Under the pieces are notes generated by a model that did not search any database, had not been told where the DNA came from, and saw only the letters and a list, made by a program, of their open reading frames with translations. DNA of 64,000 nt from Trichopria drosophilae. Its lineage: Eukaryota > Arthropoda > Insecta > Hymenoptera > Diapriidae. Location: positions 155,644,501 through 155,708,500 of the forward strand of contig CM059582.1 in the NCBI GenBank assembly GCA_030407085.1, given 5' to 3'. Below are positions 1 to 12,200 of the stretch, one piece after another; the stretch's first letter is position 1; each line of letters starts with the position of its first letter. The translations under genes were made by a program, and so were the position numbers.

Positions 1-1365
1 CGGAATAAGCCGGACCTTAGTATTCTAAATGAGGTAAAATTAGAGTAATAAGTAGCGATTCCGTAACCCAAAGAGCATTGGATTATTATTACACTTTAAT
101 CTATAGATTTAAGAATTAACATTACGAGATACATCTTTAGCAAGGCCATTTGAAGACAAGGTAATATCCGGTCTTGTAACAAGCCCTAAGTTCTTTTTCA
201 AAAGCTATTATTGTGCTCTCGAATTCCAGTTATTAAATTAAAATGAAGAATTTTTCTACCGCTGAATAAATTTATTGTTAAGATGACTGTGCCGACATTT
301 CGTCTTAGGATTACTGCAATATTTAATGCAAATCGAAAGTCTGCATCGAAGTTCCATAGCTCCCCAAATCAAGAATCTGAAGAAAAAGGGCAACGGTCCC
401 ATGATTAATACAACAAAATAATAAGTAGCGATCAAGATTCTATGTCTCTTTTTATCGAAGACATTAAAAGGACGTGCGAAAATACCGCCAGTAAACACTT
501 TCTATACTAGATAAAACTAGATTTGCTACTGGCTACTGTAATGATTTCCGTAGTCTATATTTCTTTAAGTAAATTTTGAGGCAATTTCGACTTAATCTAA
601 AGTGTCATTATTTCGACTTCTATATTGTGAAATATGACTTGTCAGGAAGAAACAAAACTGTCATCATAACAAAGCGATTATTCTTAACTTATTAACGTAT
701 AAATGAAGATTCCATTTTTGGTCTACATCCAAGAAAACTATATTTATTTAAAGGAAGAGATAGCAAATTGAAATAGATCATTACAGTATGCTAGCTATTA
801 TTCTATTCGTAATAAAAACTATAATGAGAAGCTTGATCAATAATAGTAGATGACAAAATTTTATCACTGCATTAAGTTATTGAGGATATATTTAAAAATT
901 AATCGACAATAGCGTTTCTTTAGTAACCTTAAAAAGATTTTTTCAACTAAAAATCGACTGAATAATTATTAGTGACTTAACTTCTTATGTAATTTATTCA
1001 GTTTACTGTAATTTTAATTTTGTCAAACTGAGTGAATAAAGTACAATTTATCTAGTCCAAATATGACAAAAGACAGCATCTTGAATTTGACACGTTTCGT
1101 GTATGGGAGGTGGAAACTATAGCACTAACGAACATATTGCGTAAAGTAGTAAAACAACGATCTAACTAATTTCTAACGCCATCCAGAGAAGTAGTGCACG
1201 GTTGTTTTAGTCAGACGGCCGGGCGCGTAGAGACTTAGCAACATAAACCTGGGAAGACCTCATTCGAAAATTGACATATTTTCTCACGGATCTTTTTAGG
1301 TTCATTTAAGGCTCATTTATTGCAACAAAAAGAGTTATTACTCTTTATTTAAACGAAATAATTAG
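1..1365. other. AT-rich non-coding DNA, nothing recognised
   Basis: No frame with coding character, no repeat structure and no RNA gene was seen. A short frame at 256-498 on the minus strand has no recognisable motif and is treated as chance. A small CpG-bearing patch sits near 1200-1260. Confidence 0.5.
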
Positions 1366-1710
1366 TAGTTTTGCTAGCTGCTAGTATCCGGTATACCGCG
1401 GCCAAATATGCGGTAACGCATGCTAGAGCATGCACCTTTTTTGTTGATACCGGATTCTTGGAACCCTAAATGAGCTTTAATTCTGTGAAGTATCCATTGT
1501 GATACGATTATACGAGTGCGGATTTTTGAGGTGTCGCTGCCACCATGCTGTATGGTATAGCATGACCGTTTGTTATTTTGCTTGAATGAGTAATACATTT
1601 TTTTATGAAACTATAAATGAGCCATACTTGAGTATTACTTTTTAAGATGGCTGTGCCCGGATTTCTATTGCTGAGAAACTTTCTCGATTACACTAAACAA
1701 ATTCTACTTC

Positions 1711-2189
1711 CAAGTAACACTACCCAAGTGACAGACGCAGATTTTTCTGAAATTCGGATATGTTGCAGTACATGAAAAACTAAGAGACACGGTAAAACGT
1801 TTTTATGTGGTGAAACAGCCTCCTTAAAATAGGGGATTAAATAGAAAAATTGCAATATCTTTAAAGACTAGTGAAGCGAATTGAATGATTTTTGTGTAAA
1901 AGTATAATTCGATAACAAGCTATACGCTATGTATGTGGGGGGGGGGGGGGGGGAAAATTAGGGGGCCAGTATCATTCATTTCAGTTACAATGTAAATCAT
2001 TCAATTCGCTTCACTAGTCTTAAAGATATCTCATTTTTCTATTTTACCCCCTATTTTAAGGGGACTGTTTCACCCCCTAAAAACGTTTTACCGTCGATAA
2101 AAAAAATGCGTGTCTCTTAGTTTTTCATGTACTACAACATATCCAAATTTCAGAAAAATCGGCATCTGTCACTTGGGTAATGTTACTTA
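1711..2189. mobile_element. Foldback element with ~190-bp arms
   Basis: The segment 1711-1893 is repeated in inverted orientation at 1994-2189 with high but imperfect identity. Shared blocks include the outer CACTTGGGTA block, the central GTAAAACGTTTTTA-type block next to a C-rich/G-rich stretch, and the inner AAGCGAATTGAATGATTT. The ~100-bp spacer holds a 17-base G run. No open frame of interest lies inside, so this is a non-autonomous foldback or MITE-like element. No target-site duplication was clear, so the superfamily cannot be named. The outer ends were placed where arm similarity stops. Confidence 0.75.
1937..1953 (+). repeat. Homopolymer G17
   Basis: Seventeen consecutive G bases lie in the spacer of the surrounding foldback, followed shortly by another G5 run. 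The exact length may be affected by polymerase slippage in sequencing. Confidence 0.9.
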
Positions 2190-5100
2190 TTAGAGAAAAT
2201 TGCCTTATTAGTTTGTGATATATGTACCTATAATAAGCAGATGGTTACTGTAAAGACATTATTTTGTTGAAATGTAGATAACTCTCAGCATAAATACACT
2301 GGTCACACAAGAAACTATGGCGATTTTTTCCAGGAAAGTTTTGAGTGTATTTACCACATTTAATAACGCGAAGGTATTATAAATAAAATACGACAATAAA
2401 TGGAAGGGGAGAACGAGGTTAAAATTTAGGTGAAAACAAAAAAATGCAAATACAGGTGTACGTGTCATAGAGTTCAATAAAAATTTAATTGATTTTTAGT
2501 GTATGTATGAGGTTCTCCATTTTTTATAATTATTTCCGATTTAATTTTCATTTTCTGGGTTCTCTTTTATTAACTGGCTTCATCAATATGTTTTATTCAC
2601 CATCAACAAACCACGAAACACGATAATTACAATGCTTGAATGAACGATTCTCTTTCGCTCGCAATTTTATGCAGTGATTCATATTGTTAAAAAAAATTAT
2701 CATCCAAAAGGTTAATTTTCTTATCAGTGGACATCATGTACATTAAAATAAAATTGCGATTTAGTGTTACATTTGTATTTTCATATGAATAAGTCAAAAT
2801 CAATACTTAATGTTTAAGTAAATATATTTTGTCTAGCTATCCTATCACTATAATCTATTGACTTGGATATAATTCCAAGTTCTATGCTTTAGAAAAGCAA
2901 CAATATTAAAAACTTTATAATTTAAAATGAAGGGAAACGCATTTTACGGTGAAGTAAAATCTAATAATGATATTTGCCGTTGAAAATATACATGTATTTT
3001 AATGTTATTTTCGACTTGCCACGCGTTATTGTTATATTCAATCACTCCTGCTTTCAATCTTTACAGTTTACATCGAGCCTATCCTTCACGCGTATGAACG
3101 TGCGCGTTTATTTTTCCTGTCAGGAGGAATTGATCTGAACGCACACGCTAGCGTAGATATTTTTCTTCCCGAGAGAAATCATATAGAAAATTTGATCTCC
3201 GTTTTCACTCAGATTTTGTAAAAATCACAATTTTCTGCTACAATTTGTTCTTTGTTTATATTGTATTTGATTTTTTGATAGGAGTATGTCCCATAAATAT
3301 CACTTCTTCGCTTAGAAATGAAAGTCATTGTAATATTTGTATATTACGTTTGTACATTAAATTATACTGTCAGCATATTTGAAACAAATGTCAATCTAGC
3401 GTACAGGTTTAAAGTATACGATATCTATGTATTATAAAATTATTATTAATTGAAAAAATTATGCTCTTAGTTCGACTTCTTCTTTAATAAATGATTAAGA
3501 CCTTCTTTATCAGCGCAATGTCATTTTTAATATTATTATGCTTTTTTGAAAAGTGAAAACTATACATCCCTATCCTGTTTATTATATCTAAGTAAATATT
3601 TCCATAATAACTAATTATCGGCATCAAATTTTAAAATATCAAATTCAAATATAATATTACTATTATTATTTTTATTTTTTATTATATGCATATATAAGGT
3701 ATTGCATCGATAATTAATCTGCAGATTGTCGTTTGTCTCCCTGAAAGTTTACCCTTGTCGGACAAACGTTGACCCATTAGGTGTCTGATGCTTTAAGAAG
3801 CACGAACTCGAGTCGGTTGTTGTGGAATGGCAAGTATCCCATTACCAAGTTCCACGCGGTCTTGAAGACGAGGATAATATTGCATTGCGTTAGGTTTCAC
3901 ATTACATTAAAAACTAACTTAAAACTGTTGAACTTTTAGAAATCAAAATTGTTACTCTTCAAGAAAACAGCAATAATGATACTAATGGATAATTTTTAGG
4001 AAACCATTGTTATCGGTGTCTTTGTATTTAGAACTGTGTAAAGGTCTATTGAAGATAAAAACTGCCCATTAGGCAAGGCTATGTCTGTATTACCAGTTGA
4101 ACATAGTAAATATGGTATTTTGTATGAATCGAAACCATCTTTTAAAAATAGCCTTCATTAAATTTGAAGGTTGCCATAATGTATAATGCAGCACTAAAAG
4201 ATACTAAACATAAGACAACAAGGTCCATTAAGGAGGTTTCACATAAGGAGGCACGAGTTGAAGAATGCGGTTAAATGAAAAATTGTCTATTATTAATATT
4301 TATAAGTAGTAGCGGTTGTTTTGATCAGAGAAAGTGTAGGTTAATATAACCATACTGCATTGAAAAATGAGGTATTTAAGTAAATATTTATTTGGATAGC
4401 CACAACTAAAAGCTTTACTTTCATTAAGAAAATATGTTGTTATTCGCAATTAATTCTTATTCTCTTTCCAGTAGATCTGTAATTCGTTAATATAGTAATT
4501 TCTTATATCAAGTTAACATTTACTTATGACTATGCAAATAAAAATTAATTTATGTCATAATTTTAAGTCCACAAATAGCTTAATTTTATTGCAACTGATA
4601 AAGCTACAAATCAATGTAAATTAAGTGTAACACTTAATAAATCTGTAATATACTTTATAAGACCAATAAATAAAAAAAACTAACAAACAACCTCCGCAAC
4701 ACCAAAAAAGGTTACCAAAGTAGAGTAATTGTTTTGTTATTTTCACAACTTGTACTTTACTTATTTTGTCTCATAAAGTGTTGTAAATAAATGCACCTTG
4801 TATTTTCCATACAATGACGAGTATTTCACTTTCGTTTTTCGGATTTTCATCAGGGTTGCTCGGTGGTTCACAACCCAGCCACTTTTTTAAAACTGCCAAA
4901 AATCACGCCCTTCGAAAATTCGCCGTAGAAATTTACCGAACGATCAAAATACAAATCTGACCAAATAAAAAAGTTGCGCGTTATATTCAGCATTCAAAAG
5001 CTAGCATTTTTCAAAAGGTGCAGATCAAAAACAAAACCCGGTTCACAGCCCAGCCCTCTCCCCTGCTAGTATGATCTTTAATGTTTTTTGTAATTTGTTT

Positions 5101-7360
5101 CTAGCTGCTCAGGGATATTCGAATACTATGAGGGTTCCCTATAACTAGGATCAAATAGTGTATATTGTATTTATAAGTATTCTTCTTGATGATATTGCCC
5201 ATGAAAAATACACTTTCTATCATCTACAAGTAATAACAGTAACTGTGCTAAATTTATACAAATATTAATAAGTTACATTTTACATTAATATCGTTATATG
5301 TTTATTTCTTTACTATATTATTTATATTCGTTCAATCTGTCCATATTATATTAGTTTTACATTTTTTTTAACTGAATAAAGGTCCCTTAATCAGTCCACT
5401 AGGAGTATTCAAAGTCGTGACTGCCTTTAAACGCTCATGCTATTACGTCCTTACTACAGCTTAGTGAAAGGGTAATGAATGTATCAGTAAGAAATGAATG
5501 TATTGTAGATATACATGGTTTTATTTATTGTTCGCTCATTCGAAGTTCAATAGACTTTTATGGTCTTCCGGAAAAGTCGAAGTGAAAATTTATGGTATAG
5601 ACAGACTAACAGTTATTAAATAAATGTAAAATAGGTGTATGTGCGCTTAAATACAAAAGCTTCTTAGTACATTCAATAGCTTATTATTGGAATACAATTT
5701 AAGTTAATATTCAAAATGTTATTTTATAAATCTAATAAAAATACTGCTGTTTTCTGGATGTTCGAAAAGTAAATAGGCATACTGATGCTGTAATTACATA
5801 CGATTTGCTGCTTTTATATTTTAATATTTTATTGAATTGTAACTCGAGGATTTAATGTTCCTGGTATATTAAAGTAAGCATGGTTATAAAGAACAATTAT
5901 TAAGTGAAGATTTTATATTGCGAAAAGAATTTTATTCATTACATAAAAAAGTAATAACTTATTTCTTAAGTAGTTCAGATTGTCAATCTTTACATTGTTA
6001 TTTACAGAATTTGAACGTCGCGAAGACAAGCTTCTCACAACTTTAGCTTTGGAACAAAAGTCGTGTAAGATGAACAGAATGTAGAATCGTAATAAAGGAA
6101 TAATAAAGGATTTACCGTTCCGTACTTTTCTCGGTACTGGATAAAAGTCCGTTATTCTAAAAAGTTGACTTACTACGTCTTAGAATATGAAAGCATTCAA
6201 CGATATTCATTTTTTATAAAAACACTCGCTTCCGCAGTAAAAAGTTATTTCAAGTGTTACATCGTCTCTTGAAGTATAGATTTAATCTATTCGACTAGGA
6301 ACGTAAAAGGAAGAATAATTATAAGCATCCATACGACTAAACAAATCAGAGCATTTCATATGAGCGCGCAAAATTATGTTTCATTTATAATATATGTGGC
6401 AATAGAATTTAAAAAATTTAGTCAAGCGGCTTCATTGATAAAAAAAAATGAGAAGTGGCCGTTAATTCGTTACCTAGCGCCACACCTACGCAGTCAATGT
6501 ATTTTATGCATTTAGTCCACGCGATAACTAAAATAGCAGGTGGTGCAGAGAATATTTAATATAGCAGCTAGCTCCGGTACGAAGCGAGTAACGATATATA
6601 TCGAAAATTTCACGATATTGACATTTTCATCAAATAATGTCATGATTTATTATCAGCATATGTATTCTTATTAGTAAGGTATAAACTCATTAATAGCAGG
6701 AATGTCAGGCATTCTCGACCCAATAACATCATTCAATATAAACATTGGTGAACAATATTACGCTAACTTAATTGTAATGGATGATGTTATTATAATAATT
6801 TTCAAAATAAACGTATAAATCTATTGTCCGCAACGTACATTTATCTTTAACATAGCTGGACGTATATATAACACTTTTATTCAATTCATTTATACGGTGT
6901 TTGTTAATAAATTGAAGTTTTTGACGATAACTATAGCTAAATTAAACCATCTAAAAATACGGCATAACCCTTAATTTTATATACATTGAAATCAAACCAT
7001 AATTTAGTAAGGTATAATATAAGGCGATGTTTAAGTTCTGTTACGGTAAAATACATCTTCGGAAACCTTTCCCTGTGCAGTATTTTATGTTGTCTTGACC
7101 ATCGATTTCCGTAACATACGCGTCTAGCTTTTAGCAATGGAAAACAGAGTACGATCCAATACGTTGAAGTAAATATGTTTCTGGTACAAAACAATATTCG
7201 GTATACTAAAGGAATAACAAAGAATTATAAATGGACAGTGAGAAAATCGATTTTGATAAAAAATTGCAGTTAATAAGATTCGATCAATTCGATTGTAAAT
7301 ATGACGTTTTTTACACATTTTCGACATCTTTTATATTATCAATTTACATATTATTATAAC
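2190..7360. other. AT-rich non-coding stretch with minor GC patches
   Basis: No supported gene. A GC-richer patch at about 3720-3890 has no frame I recognise. A 16-bp motif beginning GGTTCACA and ending CCAGCC occurs at 4865-4880 and again with one change at 5040-5055, which suggests an old repeat at roughly 4830-5060. The short minus-strand frames at 6937-7327 show no motif. Confidence 0.4.
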
Positions 7361-7570
7361 TATTCGATAGTGACATGGGATAGCGAAGCATAATCCCAGT
7401 AATGATAGGAAGAGCAAGTATTCCTCTCAAATATTGGTTCTATTCTTAAAAATTATGAAATATAGCTGTGTCCTGCCATTTTTAAGAATAGAACCAATAT
7501 TTGAGAGGATTACTTGCTCATCCGATCATTACTGGGCTTATGCTTCGCTATCCCATGTCACTATCGAATA
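7361..7570. repeat. Near-perfect inverted repeat (93-bp arms, 24-bp loop)
   Basis: Positions 7361-7453 and 7478-7570 are reverse complements with about four mismatches, separated by a 24-bp loop. A transcript from either strand would fold into a long, almost fully paired hairpin. This fits a recent MITE-like foldback or a hairpin-RNA (siRNA precursor) locus. The outermost bases TA...TA could be a Tc1/mariner-type target site, but because TA is its own reverse complement this cannot be told from the arm itself. No coding frame runs through it. Confidence 0.9.
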
Positions 7571-7968
7571 CCAAATATTAAAAGGGCTATTGTTGATCTA
7601 ATATAGAATATGATTAAGCAGGAAAAGAACTAGCAATTATTTATATAGTTGTTAACAATATAGTCTTATATAATAATTATGAAAATTATATAAACCTCCG
7701 AATGACCATCTGAAAGAAAAGTGGCTTTAAAGCTACAAAAATACATTATTTATTACCTACTGCAGAATTGCAATACTGGTAAGTTATTTAAGAAAATAAT
7801 TTATTACAAATTTTCCTTTAGTAACAAGTGCATTTCACAGTATTGCACTAATTATTGAACTTAGATATTTTTCTGAAAGTTGATAATAATATATTTTGTT
7901 TCGCTATTTCTACATATAAGTTATTTTGGAAAGATAAGAGGTGCAGGCACACTCGAGAAAATATTCTT

Positions 7969-7971
<3 letters not shown>

Positions 7972-8035
<64 letters not shown>
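7972..8035. repeat. (TA)32 microsatellite
   Basis: An uninterrupted alternation of T and A runs for 64 bases. It creates spurious Ile-Tyr frames on both strands, which should not be annotated as proteins. Confidence 0.97.
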
Positions 8036-8038
<3 letters not shown>

Positions 8039-8382
8039 TAGAATAAGATAATATTTTCGTAGTTAGTTCCGTTGTAATTTGCATATTCATGCTAACCACT
8101 TTCATCGCCATGCACCATCGAAACCTTATTCGAAAGATTTTGTAACAATTTACATTAATAATAGATTTCTAAGGATAAATTATTTTATAAGTCAAATTAT
8201 TAATATTGACTTCTTATTTTGGTTAAAACTACAAAACTGCAGAATTTGAATGTTGAGACTGAGTTAGCAACGATATTTCTTAGTTTAAATTGGTTTGTTC
8301 TCATTTCTATTCGGAGTCGATACGATTTATGTATCCGATCTGAATACATTTCGCGTTCCGAATCTTCAAACTTCTTGCTCAC

Positions 8383-8461
8383 CTGCTGCCACAACGGAGT
8401 CGCAAATCGAAATCCTCGCCATATAATTTCTCTTAAATCAATGGATCCGATTCTTCGTGCT
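8383..8461 (-). other. Weak candidate internal exon, unrecognised
   Basis: On the minus strand an acceptor-like run ending CTCAG is followed by 79 bases open in one frame, then CAG followed by GTGAGC, a strong donor consensus. The translated piece contains ARRIGSIDLREI and ends FATPLWQQ. I do not recognise it. The surrounding minus-strand frame is open over 8200-8541 and the plus strand is also partly open, so the open frame is weak evidence on its own. It could belong to the same minus-strand gene as the exon at 47380-47497, but nothing links them. Confidence 0.15.
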
Positions 8462-8658
8462 CTGAGCCAACAGGTTACATGCATACATTTAAAAGTCGAA
8501 TGAAATAGGCTTCCGATATTTGTTATGCATTTCTTTGTCATTTATGCCATAAATAAAAAATGAAATGAAAATGAAAGGATTATAATATTTTAAAAGGGAA
8601 ATCTTTTTTTGTATTTGTTGAGACATGTAGAAAAACAAACAAATTTCCGGAAATTTCA

Positions 8659-9239
8659 TTAACCTTTAGAGGACGAGAAAACCACTATAATGGCTCAAAA
8701 AAATTCCGCTGGTGAGCCAAGCAAAAGGCGAGTGATTAGGCTTGGAACATCGTCGACCCTATGTAATTCCCCGGTGACGCTCCGCTAGTGGATGGAAAAG
8801 CGCCACCTATCGGTGAGCGGAGAAACTAATGTTATGAGTCTGACTACTAGAAACTTTATGAAATCACGTCTATTTAAACGCGTTTATCAAAATTGATAGG
8901 CGTTTTGCCCTCACGAAAGTAATATATACTTGTATCCGTCATTTTGGATGCGCCATTTCGAATTCCAACAATCTTATCATTGGTTTATGAATAATAATAT
9001 CAAGGTTAGCTCGTAGAATTTTTTTTCATTTCATTATATCAAGTTTAAGTAAAATAAAACAATTCTTTCAAAGTGTCAAAATTAGCCTCTGGGGACGGGA
9101 AAGCCATTATAGTGACTCGACCATGGATAGACACTTTACATATGAGTATTTCCCAATTATAGACACACATATTATGGGTTTTTTATAGAAAATTCTGAGA
9201 AATTGAAAATTCCAAATTCCCCGTCCTCTAAAAGGTTAA
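8659..9239. mobile_element. piggyBac-like MITE with TTAA target sites
   Basis: TTAA at 8659-8662 and 9236-9239 flank matching inverted ends: CCTTTAGAGGACG on the left, and CGTCCTCTAAAAGG on the right, which is the reverse complement with one extra base. TTAA duplication and ends beginning CCYT are hallmarks of the piggyBac superfamily. At about 580 bp with no transposase frame this is a non-autonomous copy. A second copy resembling the left end (CCTCTGGGGACGGGAAAGCC) lies internally at 9085-9104 in direct orientation, suggesting subterminal repetition or a rearranged end. Confidence 0.78.
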
Positions 9240-12200
9240 GAGGAATTTATATTTTTTAAGTACAATTACATAATTAAATATATCTTGGAATCGTCTGGCA
9301 TGGTTGAAGATAATTATTGCAAGATATACGAATATACTATTCTATGACTCATTTAAAAAGTTCACATACGCTTTTGGAACCGACGAATCACGATAATTTG
9401 AACCATATATGTATAAACAGTTGGCATTTTTTAAGGTACTAAAACGTACGTTCTAAAGTCGAGTATATTTAAGTGACGCAGGACTAAACATATAAGGATT
9501 GCTTTAGATATTAAAATATACACAGTACTGCAGTCAATTAAATAATGAACGGAAAACTAAAATGTATGTAAATATTGTGATTTATTTTTAACAATTTGTT
9601 ACTTATGTCACAGAAATAACAGCAATATGCCAAATTCAGCTACGTCTCTGAGTACTAATCGCAAATTAACTTATTAAATTGTCATTTAAAAAATAACTCT
9701 TCATCTACAATTGAGTTCGGGCTTTATAAAACGTTTACAAAATATATTATTTACATATATATCTCTATTATGAAAATATAAAGAAAAAGCTAAGAATTGA
9801 ACGTAGCAGTATTTTTAAGAATTATATTTTATTGATTGAATAGTTTAGTATGGATAGCCTTTTAAATGCGCTATTTCGGCTTATCACTTTTCAGTATTAC
9901 GTAAGGAAAAACCCTACTTTCCGAAAGACCTGTGTCTAGCTTAAAAAAAAAAAGTGAAATGCAGGTGCAAAGAGTGTTCCATCTTTGAAACTTCAAATGG
10001 ATTAAATATCAAATATTGCCTATCATTCTTAGGCTAGTTTGCAAAGATAGCAAAAATCCAAAGTTTTACATACATTTTGTTGGAGTTCTTTAAAAAAATT
10101 GCTAAAAAATGGTTGTTTTATTCTTTGAGAGCCTCTAAATAAAATGCTATATGGCTAGTTGGCTGTGGACATATTTTACATCTAAGTTGAAATGCGAATT
10201 ATAATATTAAAATCTCCACACAACACTGACATGATTTCGAACAATTTATAAACAATTTACAACCGTACGTCAAATTATTTCGATTCCTTCTTTTATAAAA
10301 ATGAATCTAAAAGTGATGCTTAATACACTTTTACTTATTATCCATCGGCGGTGATGTACAATACCGATTACTACAAGAGGCTATTTCGTGTGGATCGTTA
10401 TCAATATAATGTCATAAACGAAATGTTTCAAATGCGCATTACACCTCAAGTATATTATTACTCAATAAACCATGTAAAATTTAATTGATTTCACTACTAC
10501 TATAATTCGATCTTCGTTTATCTGCCAATAACTGCCAGTTTATTTCGTAAAGCTACATGCAGGAAAATAAGAGTACTCTATTCGAGAAATTAATTGACAG
10601 ATTCATGTAAATGATTCACGTTCATTCAATTAGTAAAACTAGGCATGAATTCAAATTACTCCGTTTTAATGTGCAAGAGTGCTATTTATATATAAAAGAT
10701 GTATCGGACAGTTTAATGGTAAAAACGGCCACTTGGAACCTATTTTACTTCTTAGAACGTAAGTTCAATAAATGGAAGGTTTAATAATGTAGAACGAATG
10801 GCAAGCGGAGAACATCGCATTTCGTCTGACCAAGTTGCATTTGCGGTACTGAAATATGTACGGCATGTTCCACGTCTGACTGACTGCGCAGATGGACAAT
10901 GACATTCGATCCGAGTTCTCGTAAATTAATAATATTTCGGCATACCTTCTACTGCAATAACCGTATTATTTGGCAGTTATAGTCGTTCCATTTTTTATAA
11001 CGGCAATTATATTGAATAATAACTTATTTCATGTCGAGTACGATTTGTGCAATGGACATAAACCGGAAGAAATGTTCTATCATACATAAATATCATTTAT
11101 TTTAATAGTTAACAACATACTAAATAAGACATGCGTTAATCTACTGTTGGCAGTACAGTGTAACATATAGACTGGAAATTATGTTCGTAACGTTCATACA
11201 ATTAAGAATTCATACTGAGTTATTTACTTCTGAGGACAAGTTTTAGCTCTACAGTGTTTTTTCTGATCACAAGAATTGCTGATTTGTTATAATTAATTTC
11301 TATTTTTACATTTGGAGTTATTTTTTTTCTACTCGATTCAGACACTTCATGCAAAGCAAATACAAATAATTACTAGATTCTGATGGTTATTTAAAGAAAC
11401 CTTGTTCGAAAATTTGGTAACCATTAGTGAAGTAATTTAACTTTTTGACCAATATTCATTACGATATTTTATATTACCTTCGGGTGAAAAGAGAACTGCT
11501 TTCCTTGTTAAGTAAATCCTGCTGATGCATTTAATTTTACTATATTCGTGGAAGTTAATGTAGTTAAACTAATTTATACAGTTTATTCCACTAACTACAT
11601 TCGTAGTTATTTTCATTACTTTTGAACAGTTACTGAAACTCGTGAAATACACTTCCGGATCTATTGGATTATACAGACTAGTTGAAAAGTAGTACAGTTT
11701 TTATAGAATTTTTTTTAATCGTGAAATGTTCGGTTGTGTATAATCAAGTATAAAATATTTTTATTTTCAACAAATACATAAAACCTTTGTTGTTAGGAAG
11801 AATCAATTTTTATAATATTTTTATTCGTTCCATAACGTAATACAATTGATTTATTTTGATTTATTATTTTATATAAAGCAAATCATGAATGCATAATAAA
11901 TATTTGAAACTAATAGATTACATGGGTATTAAGCCTCATTTCTTGAAATCTGTAAAGACTATCTTTAAGACGTTTTGCCATGTTCAATATATGCAGAAAG
12001 AAATGGAATATTGACACAAGTAGTAAGAGTATCGAAATCAAATCACTGACACAGAGACTCCTGTGAGGTAATTTCATAACCATTAAATATAAGGGGAGTG
12101 ATTATTCGAACTTGTTATTTCTATAGTATTGTGTGAAATTAAGGTTGTTATTTCAATAAAAAGGTAATGTTAAATTATTTGTAATGTAATATATTACTTG

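Noticed and set aside
1374..1598. 74-residue minus-strand frame with a short CCGGTAT inverted motif
   Set aside because: No domain recognised, no splice or regulatory context, and its length is expected by chance in a locally GC-richer patch.
7848..8111. Ile-Tyr-rich small proteins on both strands
   Set aside because: They are translations of the (TA)32 microsatellite. The same applies to the frames at 38374-38623.
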